13,821 nucleotides of DNA, from positions 1 through 13,821 of the forward strand of contig DATDRQ010000027.1 in assembly GCA_035291645.1 (NCBI GenBank), written 5' to 3'. The DNA comes from DATDRQ01 sp035291645 (GTDB lineage: Bacteria; Chloroflexota; Anaerolineae; Anaerolineales; UBA4823). This document shows positions 6,527-13,726 of the stretch, in pieces (position 1 is the first letter of the stretch; each line of letters starts with the position of its first letter). A program made the translations under genes and the position numbers. The notes below the pieces were generated by a model, which was not told the origin of the DNA, did not search any database, and worked only from the letters and a program-made list of their open reading frames with translations.

Positions 6527-6555
6527 AGGTTACCCGCATTTTATTAAGACGTCAA
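6527..6555 (-). promoter_or_regulatory. Candidate promoter for the coiled-coil protein gene
   Basis: On the minus strand TTGACG (6550-6555) lies 17 bp before TAACCT (6527-6532), in an AT-rich stretch unusual for this window. The -35 is five of six to consensus; the -10 is weak (three of six). This would let the gene be transcribed apart from coaD. Confidence 0.35.
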
Positions 6556-6565
6556 GTTGCTCAAA

Positions 6566-6588
6566 TCAGGTGCGCCTCCGCTACCTGA
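6566..6588 (-). terminator. Possible hairpin terminator just after coaD
   Basis: Directly after the coaD stop, the minus strand reads TCAGGT-A-GCG-GAGG-CGC-ACCTGA: a 6 bp and a 3 bp stem separated by a single bulged A, with a tetraloop. It is followed by only TTTG, so intrinsic termination may be weak; it could instead be an mRNA 3'-end or processing structure. Confidence 0.45.
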
Positions 6589-7113
6589 TCAATCGCGCAT
6601 CGAAGTTGAAGGGACGATCTGCTGGCCATCGCCCAGCTCACGAAAACGCTGCTTAAGGGCGCGGGCGACATGGGGGGGCACCATGCTGCTGACGTCCCCT
6701 CCCAGGGAGGCGATCTCCCGCACGGTAGTGCCCGACAGGAAACTATGCTCCTCGTTGGTGATCAGGGCGACGGTTTCGATAGTCGCGTCCAGGCGGTGGT
6801 TGGCCAGCGCCATACGGAACTCATATTCGAAATCCGAGAAGACGCGCAGCCCCCGGACGATAACCTGGGCCCCGATCTGGTGGCAGAACTCCACCGTGAG
6901 CTCGCTGTAGCCCATGACAGAGATCTTGCCGTGGTCGTTAAAAGACTGGCGGACCAACTCGATGCGGGTCTCAGGCGGGAAGAGTAAGGTCTTCAGGGGC
7001 CTATCGTAAACCGCTACCACTACCTCGTCAAACAGCCGGGCAGCCCGCCGGGCGATATCGATGTGCCCAAAATGGATCGGGTCAAATGTACCGGGATAGA
7101 GTGCTCGAACCAT
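6589..7113 (-). CDS. coaD: Phosphopantetheine adenylyltransferase
   Basis: This enzyme transfers AMP from ATP to 4'-phosphopantetheine to make dephospho-CoA, the fourth step of CoA biosynthesis from pantothenate, in the cytoplasm as a hexamer. The nucleotidyltransferase signature YPGTFDPIHFGHID (6-19) contains the HxGH motif H14-F15-G16-H17. RGLRVFSDFEYEFRMA (87-102) is the family's pantetheine/ATP-binding segment, and FLSGTTVREIASLGGDVS (125-142) matches the usual ISSTxVRE region. The length of 174 is slightly longer than E. coli CoaD (159), with a polar C-terminal tail. GAGGAACC before the ATG fixes the start. It lies 64 bp downstream of recG in the same direction. CoA supply next to a fatty acid kinase block is suggestive but may simply be chance clustering of housekeeping genes. 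Confidence 0.96.
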   Translation of the reverse strand: MVRALYPGTFDPIHFGHIDIARRAARLFDEVVVAVYDRPLKTLLFPPETRIELVRQSFNDHGKISVMGYSELTVEFCHQIGAQVIVRGLRVFSDFEYEFRMALANHRLDATIETVALITNEEHSFLSGTTVREIASLGGDVSSMVPPHVARALKQRFRELGDGQQIVPSTSMRD

Positions 7114-7177
7114 GGTTCCTCGTATTGAAGGATAGGTGCAATCTTCAGGCCAGAATTCCCTGGTGCGATAGAAGAGA

Positions 7178-9748
7178 TTAACTGACGTCCCCGCTGACCG
7201 CCGGTCCGCTATCGCCCCAGGCGCGGCGGAGCGAAACAGCCAGCGGCTGGTGCTCGGGCAGGAGCAGCTCGGGATCCTGCTCGAAGAGCTCCTTCGCCAG
7301 GCCTTGGGCTTTCTCGATTAGCTGGATATCGGTCAGACTGGCCAGGCGCAGCAGCTGCACGTAGCCGGATTGGCGGGTGCCGAGAAAATCGCCCGGACCG
7401 CGCTGCTGCAGATCGCGCTCGGCCAGGACGAAACCATCGTTGGTCTCCACCATGGCGGAAAGCCTTTCATTCTCGGCCGCGTCCTCTTCTCCAGGGATCA
7501 AGAGGCAGTAGGCCTGATCTTGGCCGCGTCCCACCCGCCCGCGAAACTGGTGCAACTGGGCCAGACCGAAGCGGTCCGCACCCTCGACCAGCATCACGGT
7601 TGCGTTGGGGACATCCACGCCGACCTCGACCACCGAGGTGGACACCAGGATCTGGTGTTCTCCATCCCGGAAGCGGGCCATGACATCATCTTTTTCTTCC
7701 GGCCTCAGGCGTCCGTGAAGCAGCCCCAGGCTCAGGCGGGGGAAGATCTCACTTTGCAGGCGCTGGTGCTCCTCCACCGCAGCCTTGCTCTCGTTCACTT
7801 GATCGTCTGAGTGACCGTCTTCGTCCCCTTCGATCAAAGGGTAAATGATGAAGGCCTGGCGCCCTCGTTCGATCTGGCTGCGGATCAACGAATAGGAGCG
7901 TTCGCGTTCGCGCGGCAGGAGCACGTGCGTACTGACTGGCTGCCTGCCCGGCGGCATCTCATCCAGCACGAGCAGGTCCAGGTCTCCGTAGACGGTCAAG
8001 GCCAGCGAGCGCGGGATGGGGGTGGCAGACATGACCATCAGATGTGGATCGCGGCCTTTTTGCCGCAATGCCGCTCGCTGCTGGACGCCAAAGCGATGCT
8101 GCTCGTCGATGATGGCCAGCTCGAGGTCGGCGAAGTTTACCGGATCTTCGATTAAAGCGTGGGTGCCGATGACGACCTTGACTTGCCCGGAAGCCAACCC
8201 TTCCCGGATGGCTTGTTTTTCGGCTTCCGGCGTAGCCCCGATCAGGAGGCGGACCTGGTCGCCAGCCAGCAACTGGCCTTCACCGGTCAGGATATCGCAC
8301 AGGCTCTGGTAGTGCTGCTCGGCGAGGATACTGGTAGGCGCCATCAGGGCGGCCTGCGGGCCGTGCTGGACGACCATGGCGATCGCCAGCGCAGCGACAA
8401 CGGTCTTGCCGGAACCGACGTCGCCCTGTAGCAAGCGGTTCATCGGGTGGCCGCCCGCCAGATCCTCCCGAATTCGTTCGATCACCCGGCGTTGGGCCGA
8501 TGTCAGGGCGTATGGCAACCGGGAGAGCTGCTGCTCCAGCCACGCATCCGGCGTAACGAAGACGCGCGCCGAACGCTCCTGCCAGGCGCGTTTCTGGCTC
8601 AGCAGGCCCAGCTGGAGCAAGAAGAGCTCGTCGAAGGCCAGCCGGGAACGGGCGGCTTTCAACGCCTCCCAGGAATCCGGAAAGTGGATCTGCCCCAGCG
8701 CGGTGGAGAGATCGATCACCTCGGCTGCCCGGCGGGTGGATCGCGGCAGAGGGTCCTGGACGCGTGGGGACCAATACGTAACTACCTGGTACATCAACCG
8801 CCGCAGCCAGCGCTGGGTGATGTGGGCGGTCAGGGAGTAGATCGGGACGATGCGGTTGGTGTGCAAGTTTTGCTGTTCGAGCTGTTCGACCTCCGGGCTG
8901 TTCATCACCAACCGGCCAAGATACTGTTCGACTTTACCGGATAGGACGACCTGCATGCCGTTGCGCAGGCGTTTGCCGATCCAGGGCTGGTTGAACCAGG
9001 TCACCCGCAAGGCGCCGCTGCCATCTCCGACCACTGCTTCGGTGATCGCCATTCGCCCGCTGCGCACCTGGCGGTTCGATACGCTCTGAACCGTGCCGAT
9101 GATGGTCACCTCTTCCCCATACCAAAGCCGGTTGATCGTCTTGAGCTGGGAGTAATCGTCGTAGCGACGCGGGAAGTTGTAAAGCATATCCCCCAGGGTT
9201 ACCAGACCCAGGCGAGCGAGGGTCTCCCCATGCCGGGGACCCACTCCCGGCAAGACGGTCACCGATGCGTTGAGGGCTGCCGGAGAGCCGGTTGAGGCTG
9301 GCGCTGCCGGGCGGGGAGGGTGATACTCCTCGTGAACCGCTCTCTCAGCTACACCAGTGGATGCGGGCAGGCTTTCTTCCTTTTGAACCTCTACCTCCAG
9401 CTCGATCTCGACCTGTGGAGCTTCCCCTTCTCTAGAAACCTCGAGAGCAGGTTGGTCAGTTGGGGTGGGAACTGGCTCTCCCGGGGGAGGTTCCTGTTCG
9501 GTATTGCGCTGGATGCGGCGCCACAGTCCCTGGAGGGATTCCTGGCGCGAGGCAGGGCTCAGACGGTGGTAATCTCTGAGCCGGGCCAACACGGCGGCAA
9601 TGATCTCTTCAGAAAGGCCGTCGGCGCGCGCTTCCGCTTCCCAGGGGGTCAGCATGCGCTCCAGGCCTCCAACGACGGCGCGGTCGTCGTAGCCGCGCTC
9701 GGCTTCTAATTTAAAGAATTTTTGCAGTTTTTGGAGAGATGGGTTCAT
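7178..9748 (-). CDS. recG: ATP-dependent DNA helicase RecG with long N-terminal extension
   Basis: RecG drives branch migration and fork reversal at stalled replication forks and recombination intermediates. A helix-hairpin-helix-like segment, LPGVGPRHGETLARLGL, lies at 166-182, followed by the wedge OB domain (about 212-288). The superfamily 2 motor carries Walker A GDVGSGKT (442-449), DEQH (548-551), SAT (574-576), QFRGRVGRG (734-742) and the RecG-specific AERDLQQRGPGDFLGTRQSG (776-795). The protein is 856 residues against about 690 in E. coli. The extra part is a helical N-terminal domain (1-80) and an acidic, proline-rich linker (about 82-158). I chose ATG 9748 because it leaves a 43 bp gap to degV-1; the frame is open to 9838, which would overlap that gene and has no better start signal. 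The Shine-Dalgarno is weak, so coupling to the upstream gene is possible. Confidence 0.96.
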   Translation of the reverse strand: MNPSLQKLQKFFKLEAERGYDDRAVVGGLERMLTPWEAEARADGLSEEIIAAVLARLRDYHRLSPASRQESLQGLWRRIQRNTEQEPPPGEPVPTPTDQPALEVSREGEAPQVEIELEVEVQKEESLPASTGVAERAVHEEYHPPRPAAPASTGSPAALNASVTVLPGVGPRHGETLARLGLVTLGDMLYNFPRRYDDYSQLKTINRLWYGEEVTIIGTVQSVSNRQVRSGRMAITEAVVGDGSGALRVTWFNQPWIGKRLRNGMQVVLSGKVEQYLGRLVMNSPEVEQLEQQNLHTNRIVPIYSLTAHITQRWLRRLMYQVVTYWSPRVQDPLPRSTRRAAEVIDLSTALGQIHFPDSWEALKAARSRLAFDELFLLQLGLLSQKRAWQERSARVFVTPDAWLEQQLSRLPYALTSAQRRVIERIREDLAGGHPMNRLLQGDVGSGKTVVAALAIAMVVQHGPQAALMAPTSILAEQHYQSLCDILTGEGQLLAGDQVRLLIGATPEAEKQAIREGLASGQVKVVIGTHALIEDPVNFADLELAIIDEQHRFGVQQRAALRQKGRDPHLMVMSATPIPRSLALTVYGDLDLLVLDEMPPGRQPVSTHVLLPRERERSYSLIRSQIERGRQAFIIYPLIEGDEDGHSDDQVNESKAAVEEHQRLQSEIFPRLSLGLLHGRLRPEEKDDVMARFRDGEHQILVSTSVVEVGVDVPNATVMLVEGADRFGLAQLHQFRGRVGRGQDQAYCLLIPGEEDAAENERLSAMVETNDGFVLAERDLQQRGPGDFLGTRQSGYVQLLRLASLTDIQLIEKAQGLAKELFEQDPELLLPEHQPLAVSLRRAWGDSGPAVSGDVS

Positions 9749-9791
9749 CGCAGGTATTTTACCAGCATCAGTGGTCCGGCACTCTGCCAGT

Positions 9792-10625
9792 TCAGGGTGC
9801 GACGACGGCTGCGAAACCGAGCCCGTTGGGCCCGACATGCGCCCCGATCACGGTGGTGACGTTCACCACAAAAGGTGGGCGCGGCAGGCGGGGGGCGAAG
9901 ATCTCCGCCAGCTGGCGGGCATCCCCTTCGGCGTTGCTGTGCAAAATCGCCAGCCGCTCGAGAGCCCCCAGGTCCTCGATCAGCTCTAACAGGCGTGCGA
10001 TGCCCTTGCGGCGGGTGCGGGTTTCCCCCAGGCTGTAGACCTGCCCACCACGGACTTCGACGAAGGGCTTGATGTTCAGGAAAGCGCCAAGGCTGGCGCG
10101 CGCCCAGGAAACGCGGCCGCTCCGGCGGACGTACTCCAGGGTGTCCAGCATGGCGACCAGATGCACCCTGCGGCGGATATCCTCCAGGCGCGCCAGCACG
10201 GACTCCAGGGGAAGCCCCGCACTAGCCGCCTCGGCGGCAGCCAGCGCCTGGAAACCCAGACCGAGCGAGACGTTCTGGCTATCGAAGACGTGCACCCGCC
10301 CGTCGAAGGACTGGGCAGCCAGGCTGGCCGTATTGTGCACCGCGCTTAATTTTTGTGAGACCTGGATCGAGATAATCGCATCGGCTCCCTGGTCGAAACA
10401 GCGCACGTACGCTTCTGCGAAGGCCGCCAGAGAGGGGGAAGCGGTAGTCGGAAAGGTTCTCATGCCGGGCAACCGCTCGTAGAATCCCTGGCGGGAAAAA
10501 TCCTTCCCGTCTTCGATACTCTTTCCATCGACCACCAGGAGGTTGGGGACGATAGAGATGGAGCATGCGTCCGCGGTCTCGTAGGGGATATCGCAGGTGC
10601 TGTCGGTAACGATGGATATCTTCAT
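9792..10625 (-). CDS. DegV family fatty acid-binding protein, FakB-like (degV-1)
   Basis: DegV/FakB proteins hold a fatty acid and present its carboxyl group to FakA for phosphorylation; the acyl-phosphate then enters phospholipid synthesis. The family pattern is intact: VTDSTCDIP (6-14), the head-group motif FPTTASPS (58-65), ISIQVSQKLSAVHNTA (85-100), DSQNVSLGLGFQ (115-126), LEYVRRSGRVSW (163-174) and GAHVGPNGLG (261-270), where H263 is the usual head-group histidine. The length of 277 is typical (280-290). The start ATG at 10625 follows a weak ribosome-binding site, 27 bp after the stop of degV-2. It is third in the run fakA, degV-2, degV-1, recG, consistent with one transcript. This copy, rather than its neighbour, looks like the competent fatty acid carrier; chain-length preference cannot be read from the sequence. 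Confidence 0.93.
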   Translation of the reverse strand: MKISIVTDSTCDIPYETADACSISIVPNLLVVDGKSIEDGKDFSRQGFYERLPGMRTFPTTASPSLAAFAEAYVRCFDQGADAIISIQVSQKLSAVHNTASLAAQSFDGRVHVFDSQNVSLGLGFQALAAAEAASAGLPLESVLARLEDIRRRVHLVAMLDTLEYVRRSGRVSWARASLGAFLNIKPFVEVRGGQVYSLGETRTRRKGIARLLELIEDLGALERLAILHSNAEGDARQLAEIFAPRLPRPPFVVNVTTVIGAHVGPNGLGFAAVVAP

Positions 10626-10652
10626 AAGAAGTCCGTTTTCCCGAGCCGGGGA

Positions 10653-11495
10653 TTAATGATCCTCCATGGCGACCAGGTTCAGGCTGCGCGGTCCCAGGAT
10701 GGCACCTAATCCGGCGCCGAGGGTGTGCTCGGTGAACGGGACTCCCGGGAAATATGCCTGGATCCGCTCCCGCAGGCTGGAGATTTCGTAAGTTAACCGG
10801 CCCCTGATCAGAGCGAGGTGTTGGAGGTCTTCGAACTCGGCGACGAACTCGACCAGCAGATCAGCCAGGTGGCGTGGGCTGCGGGCTTTTTGAATGGTCA
10901 CCAAACCGCCATTTTCCAGCAGGACGAGCGGGGTGATGCCGAGCATTTCTCCGACCAGCGCCTGGATTGGGTCGAGATGCCCGCCGGCAGCCAGGTAAGA
11001 TAAGCTCTGCAGGCAGAAAATCGAGTAGATTTTTTGGGATTTCAGCCGGATCTGCTCCAAGATCTGGGCAGGGGGGATGCCCTGCAGGGCGGCCGCGGCG
11101 GCTGTCTGTACTATCAAACCCAACCCCACACCGGTGGTCTGCGAGTCGACCACGGGTAAATCCATGCGCCCGCGCATGCCCTGGGCCGCCTGCTCTGCAT
11201 TTCTTACAGCCGGGCTAAGCTGGCCGGAGTGCAGCAGGGTGATGATTTCATCTGCTTCCCGATTTAAGGATACGTAACGGTTGTGGAACTCCTCGGGGGA
11301 GGGGGGCCGCATCACCGGAGCAGCCCCCCTCCGGATGGATACCGGCAGGTCAAGGATATCAATCTTGCCTCTATCCCGGCGGATGGCCCCGCTTACCTGG
11401 ACGTGGAGTGGGATGACGCTTACAGCATTACATCCGACGAAGTCCTCGGTGATGAATTGGGCGGTGCTATCCGTCAGGATGGTTACCCCGGGCAT
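10653..11495 (-). CDS. Divergent DegV family protein (degV-2)
   Basis: The DegV fold is recognisable from VTILTDSTAQF (4-14), VVDSQTTGVGLGLIVQTAA (115-133), LQSLSYLAAGGHLDPIQALVG (162-182), GITPLVLLENGGLVTIQKAR (186-205) and a 280-residue length. The positions that hold the fatty acid head group in FakB are changed: the Thr/Ser pair before the proline-serine becomes RPPS (63-66), the GGR becomes GGH (171-173), and GxHxGP becomes GAGLGA (260-265). It may bind a different ligand or act as a non-binding partner of FakA or degV-1. Its ATG lies 6 bp after the fakA stop with no clear Shine-Dalgarno, so coupled translation is likely. It shares an ancestor with degV-1, but the divergence suggests an old duplication. 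Confidence 0.88.
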   Translation of the reverse strand: MPGVTILTDSTAQFITEDFVGCNAVSVIPLHVQVSGAIRRDRGKIDILDLPVSIRRGAAPVMRPPSPEEFHNRYVSLNREADEIITLLHSGQLSPAVRNAEQAAQGMRGRMDLPVVDSQTTGVGLGLIVQTAAAAALQGIPPAQILEQIRLKSQKIYSIFCLQSLSYLAAGGHLDPIQALVGEMLGITPLVLLENGGLVTIQKARSPRHLADLLVEFVAEFEDLQHLALIRGRLTYEISSLRERIQAYFPGVPFTEHTLGAGLGAILGPRSLNLVAMEDH

Positions 11496-11501
11496 AGACC
11501 G

Positions 11502-13190
11502 TCATTCGATCGAAAGGATTAATTGGTAGTGCGGCTGCCCGCCTTCCTGGATCTCGACCTCCAGGTTAGGATAGGCGGAGTGAATGGCGTCGCCGATGTG
11601 GCTGGCCTGGTGTTGGTTTAAGTCTGCGCCGAAGAAGAGGGTCACCAGCTCGTAATCCGCAGCGCTGGCCTTGTCCAGCAGGCACAGGCAGGCTTCCTCC
11701 AGGGTCTGGGCGGCGCACACCAGCTTACGGTTATAGAGGGCGATGATCTGCCCTTCCTTAACCGGCACGCCGTCGATGTCTGCATCGCGCACCGCGGTGG
11801 TTATCTCGCCGGTCTGAACCTCCTCCAGAGCCGCGTTCATCTCTTCCACGATAGCCTCAAAGTCGCCTTCCGGTACCAGGCGCAGCATCGCCGAGAGGCC
11901 TTCCGGAACCGTGCGGCTGGGGACGACCGCCACGGTTTTGGAAGCGACCTCGGCCGCCGATTTAGCCGCCAGGATTATATTTTTATTGTTCGGGAGGATA
12001 ATGATGTGATCGGTTGGCAGATTCTCGAACGAAGCCAGGATATCCTGGGTGCTGGGGTTCATAGTCTGCCCGCCCGCGACGATGGCTGCCACTCCCAGGC
12101 TGGCGAACACGCGGGCGATCCCCGCTCCAGGCGATACCGCCACCACGGCGATCTGCCCGGGTTCCACCGGGTTAAACCGGAGCGCCCGGCTGCGGGCCGC
12201 GCGGCTGATGGCTTCCATCTGGTCGATCAGGTTCTCGATGGATACCTTGGTGATCGTACCCAGGGACATGGTGTAATCGATGGGTTGGTAGCGCTTCTCG
12301 GTGGGGACATGGATGTGCATGCGGTAGATGCCCTCCCCTTCACCAACCTGGATCGAGGTGCCCATTTGCTGTAAGGTCCCGTAAAACATTTCCAGATCCA
12401 GCTGGGCAGCTGGGCGGAAGTCGACCACTACCTCGTAATCCTGGCCTGGCTCGATGGTCTCCAGGGTGTCGTCCAGGTTCATGGCAGCCAGAGGTTGGAC
12501 CGAGGTGAGGGCAGTCTCCAGGGATTGCCCGTTAATGAAGCGCAGCATCCCTTCTAATATGAAGAAAAGCCCCTTTCCACCGGCGTCGACCACGCCGGCT
12601 TTCTTTAATTCGGCGAGCAGATCGGGAGTCCTCTGCACCGACTGGTCGGCAGCCGCGACGACACGCTCCAGGATCAAGATCGGATCATCGATCTCTGTGA
12701 GCGCGGCCTGGGCTTCGCTGGCGATATCCTTGGCGACGGTCAAGATTGTGCCTTCGACTGGCCGGACGACGCCTTTGTAGGCGGTGTCGCGGGCGGCCGC
12801 GAAAGCGTTCACCAGGCTGGGCCCATCGAGCACCTCGAGATTATCGACCCCTCGGGCGAAACCGCGCCACAACTGGGAGAGGATCACGCCCGAGTTGCCG
12901 CGGGCGCCCATCAAGGCGCCGTGCGCAATGGAGTGCGCCACTTTCCCGAAATTCTTCTCCTCACTGTCTTTGATTTCGTCGAAAGCCGCCTGCAGGGTGA
13001 GCACCATGTTGATCCCGGTATCGCCATCCGGCACCGGGAAGACGTTCAAGTCGTTGACGATCTGCTGGTTCACTTTCAGCCAGGTCAGCCCGGCCTCGAT
13101 TAGCTGCCGGAGAGCCAGGCCATCCAGAGCATATTTCCGAAAGTGTGCTTGACGGCGGGCAGTCTCGAGAGAGCTTGACTCTAAGTCCAT
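11502..13190 (-). CDS. fakA: Fatty acid kinase FakA (DAK2/DegV-associated kinase, YloV-like)
   Basis: FakA transfers phosphate from ATP to fatty acids bound to DegV/FakB. The N-terminal DhaL-like kinase domain (about 25-225) has the Mg/ATP motif NVFPVPDGDTGINM (49-62), HGALMGARGNSGVILSQ (90-106), RPVEGTILTV (143-152) and VDAGGKG (201-207). The central domain (about 248-330) includes YRMHIHVPTE (289-298) with the conserved H-x-H pair; the position of the middle-domain cysteine in staphylococcal FakA appears occupied by another residue in DYEVVVDF (251-258), by eye. The C-terminal domain (about 345-562) has EDD-fold repeats such as DHIIILPNNKNIILAAKSAA. The length of 562 is near the S. aureus protein (548). 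The ATG at 13190 follows GGAAG. It lies 45 bp after asp23 and 6 bp before degV-2, so kinase and carriers are probably co-expressed. Confidence 0.95.
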   Translation of the reverse strand: MDLESSSLETARRQAHFRKYALDGLALRQLIEAGLTWLKVNQQIVNDLNVFPVPDGDTGINMVLTLQAAFDEIKDSEEKNFGKVAHSIAHGALMGARGNSGVILSQLWRGFARGVDNLEVLDGPSLVNAFAAARDTAYKGVVRPVEGTILTVAKDIASEAQAALTEIDDPILILERVVAAADQSVQRTPDLLAELKKAGVVDAGGKGLFFILEGMLRFINGQSLETALTSVQPLAAMNLDDTLETIEPGQDYEVVVDFRPAAQLDLEMFYGTLQQMGTSIQVGEGEGIYRMHIHVPTEKRYQPIDYTMSLGTITKVSIENLIDQMEAISRAARSRALRFNPVEPGQIAVVAVSPGAGIARVFASLGVAAIVAGGQTMNPSTQDILASFENLPTDHIIILPNNKNIILAAKSAAEVASKTVAVVPSRTVPEGLSAMLRLVPEGDFEAIVEEMNAALEEVQTGEITTAVRDADIDGVPVKEGQIIALYNRKLVCAAQTLEEACLCLLDKASAADYELVTLFFGADLNQHQASHIGDAIHSAYPNLEVEIQEGGQPHYQLILSIE

Positions 13191-13235
13191 TTACATACTT
13201 CCGGGTGCAGGGATAGCGCAGCCAGCGGATCTGGA

Positions 13236-13592
13236 TTAATCGAAATTGCTGATCCGCAGGCCGCTGACATGCACGTTAATGTTATTGACCGGCATCCCGA
13301 GGGCCTTTTCGACGTGGAAACGAACCGTGTTCGCCACACTGTTGGCGACTGTTTTGATGCGGGTGCCGTACTCGATGACGATGTACAGGTCGATATCGAT
13401 GTCCTTTCCGTTGTAATGGACGTCAATTCCAAGATTTGGGTCCTTAACAACTGCGTTGGTCAGGCCGGTGATCAAATTCTTTGGGGCTAGACCGACGACC
13501 CCGTATGATTCGAGCGCCGCCTGGTAGGCGATGGTTGCCACCACGCGTGGGGCGACCAGGATGCTGCCAAGGGGAGTAGTTTCTTCGCTCAT
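13236..13592 (-). CDS. Asp23/Gls24 family protein (YloU-like)
   Basis: This 118-residue protein matches the Asp23/YloU family: PLGSILVAPRVVATIAYQAA (7-26), a GVVGL segment (31-35), and VHYNGKDIDIDLYIVIEYGT (58-77), with VANSVANTVRFHVEKALGMP (83-102) forming the C-terminal helix before a final VNNINVHVSGLRI strand. Some family members associate with the membrane or cell envelope, and YloU-type members sit beside the fatty acid kinase gene in many Firmicutes; the biochemical role is unclear. GAGG precedes the ATG by four bases. It is the first gene of the minus-strand run and diverges from rpmB over 134 bp, the same arrangement as in Bacillus. Confidence 0.92.
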   Translation of the reverse strand: MSEETTPLGSILVAPRVVATIAYQAALESYGVVGLAPKNLITGLTNAVVKDPNLGIDVHYNGKDIDIDLYIVIEYGTRIKTVANSVANTVRFHVEKALGMPVNNINVHVSGLRISNFD

Positions 13593-13623
13593 AGGTCCTC
13601 TATGATTGCTTAAACAGCTGAGC

Positions 13624-13652
13624 TTGAAATGAGATACGAACTGTGGTAAGAT
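13624..13652 (+). promoter_or_regulatory. Promoter for rpmB
   Basis: TTGAAA (13624-13629) and TAAGAT (13647-13652) are separated by exactly 17 bp. The -35 is five of six and the -10 four of six to the housekeeping consensus. Transcription would start near 13659, immediately before the hairpin in the leader. Confidence 0.7.
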
Positions 13653-13661
13653 TTCTCGGCC

Positions 13662-13698
13662 CGCTCCAGGAGACGGCCCCCGGGAGGGCCGTGGAGCG
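13662..13698 (+). promoter_or_regulatory. Large bulged hairpin in the rpmB leader
   Basis: CGCTCCA (13662-13668) pairs with TGGAGCG (13692-13698) and CGGCCC (13674-13679) with GGGCCG (13686-13691). That gives a 7 bp and a 6 bp helix separated by a five-base bulge (GGAGA) on the 5' side, with a CCGGGA loop. No T tract follows, so it is not a terminator. It starts within a few bases of the predicted transcription start and ends 13 bases before the ribosome-binding site, a fitting place for ribosomal-protein feedback or mRNA protection. Confidence 0.6.
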
Positions 13699-13726
13699 AT
13701 GATCGATCGAGAAAGGACGAGCGTTT

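Noticed and set aside
7125..7177. CCAG/CTGG hairpin between recG and coaD as a terminator
   Set aside because: A 4 bp stem with no T tract is too weak, and the co-directional genes are probably read through.
9749..9838. Thirty-codon N-terminal extension of recG
   Set aside because: It would overlap the end of degV-1 by 47 bp, its sequence is low in complexity, and the ATG at 9748 gives a normal intergenic gap.
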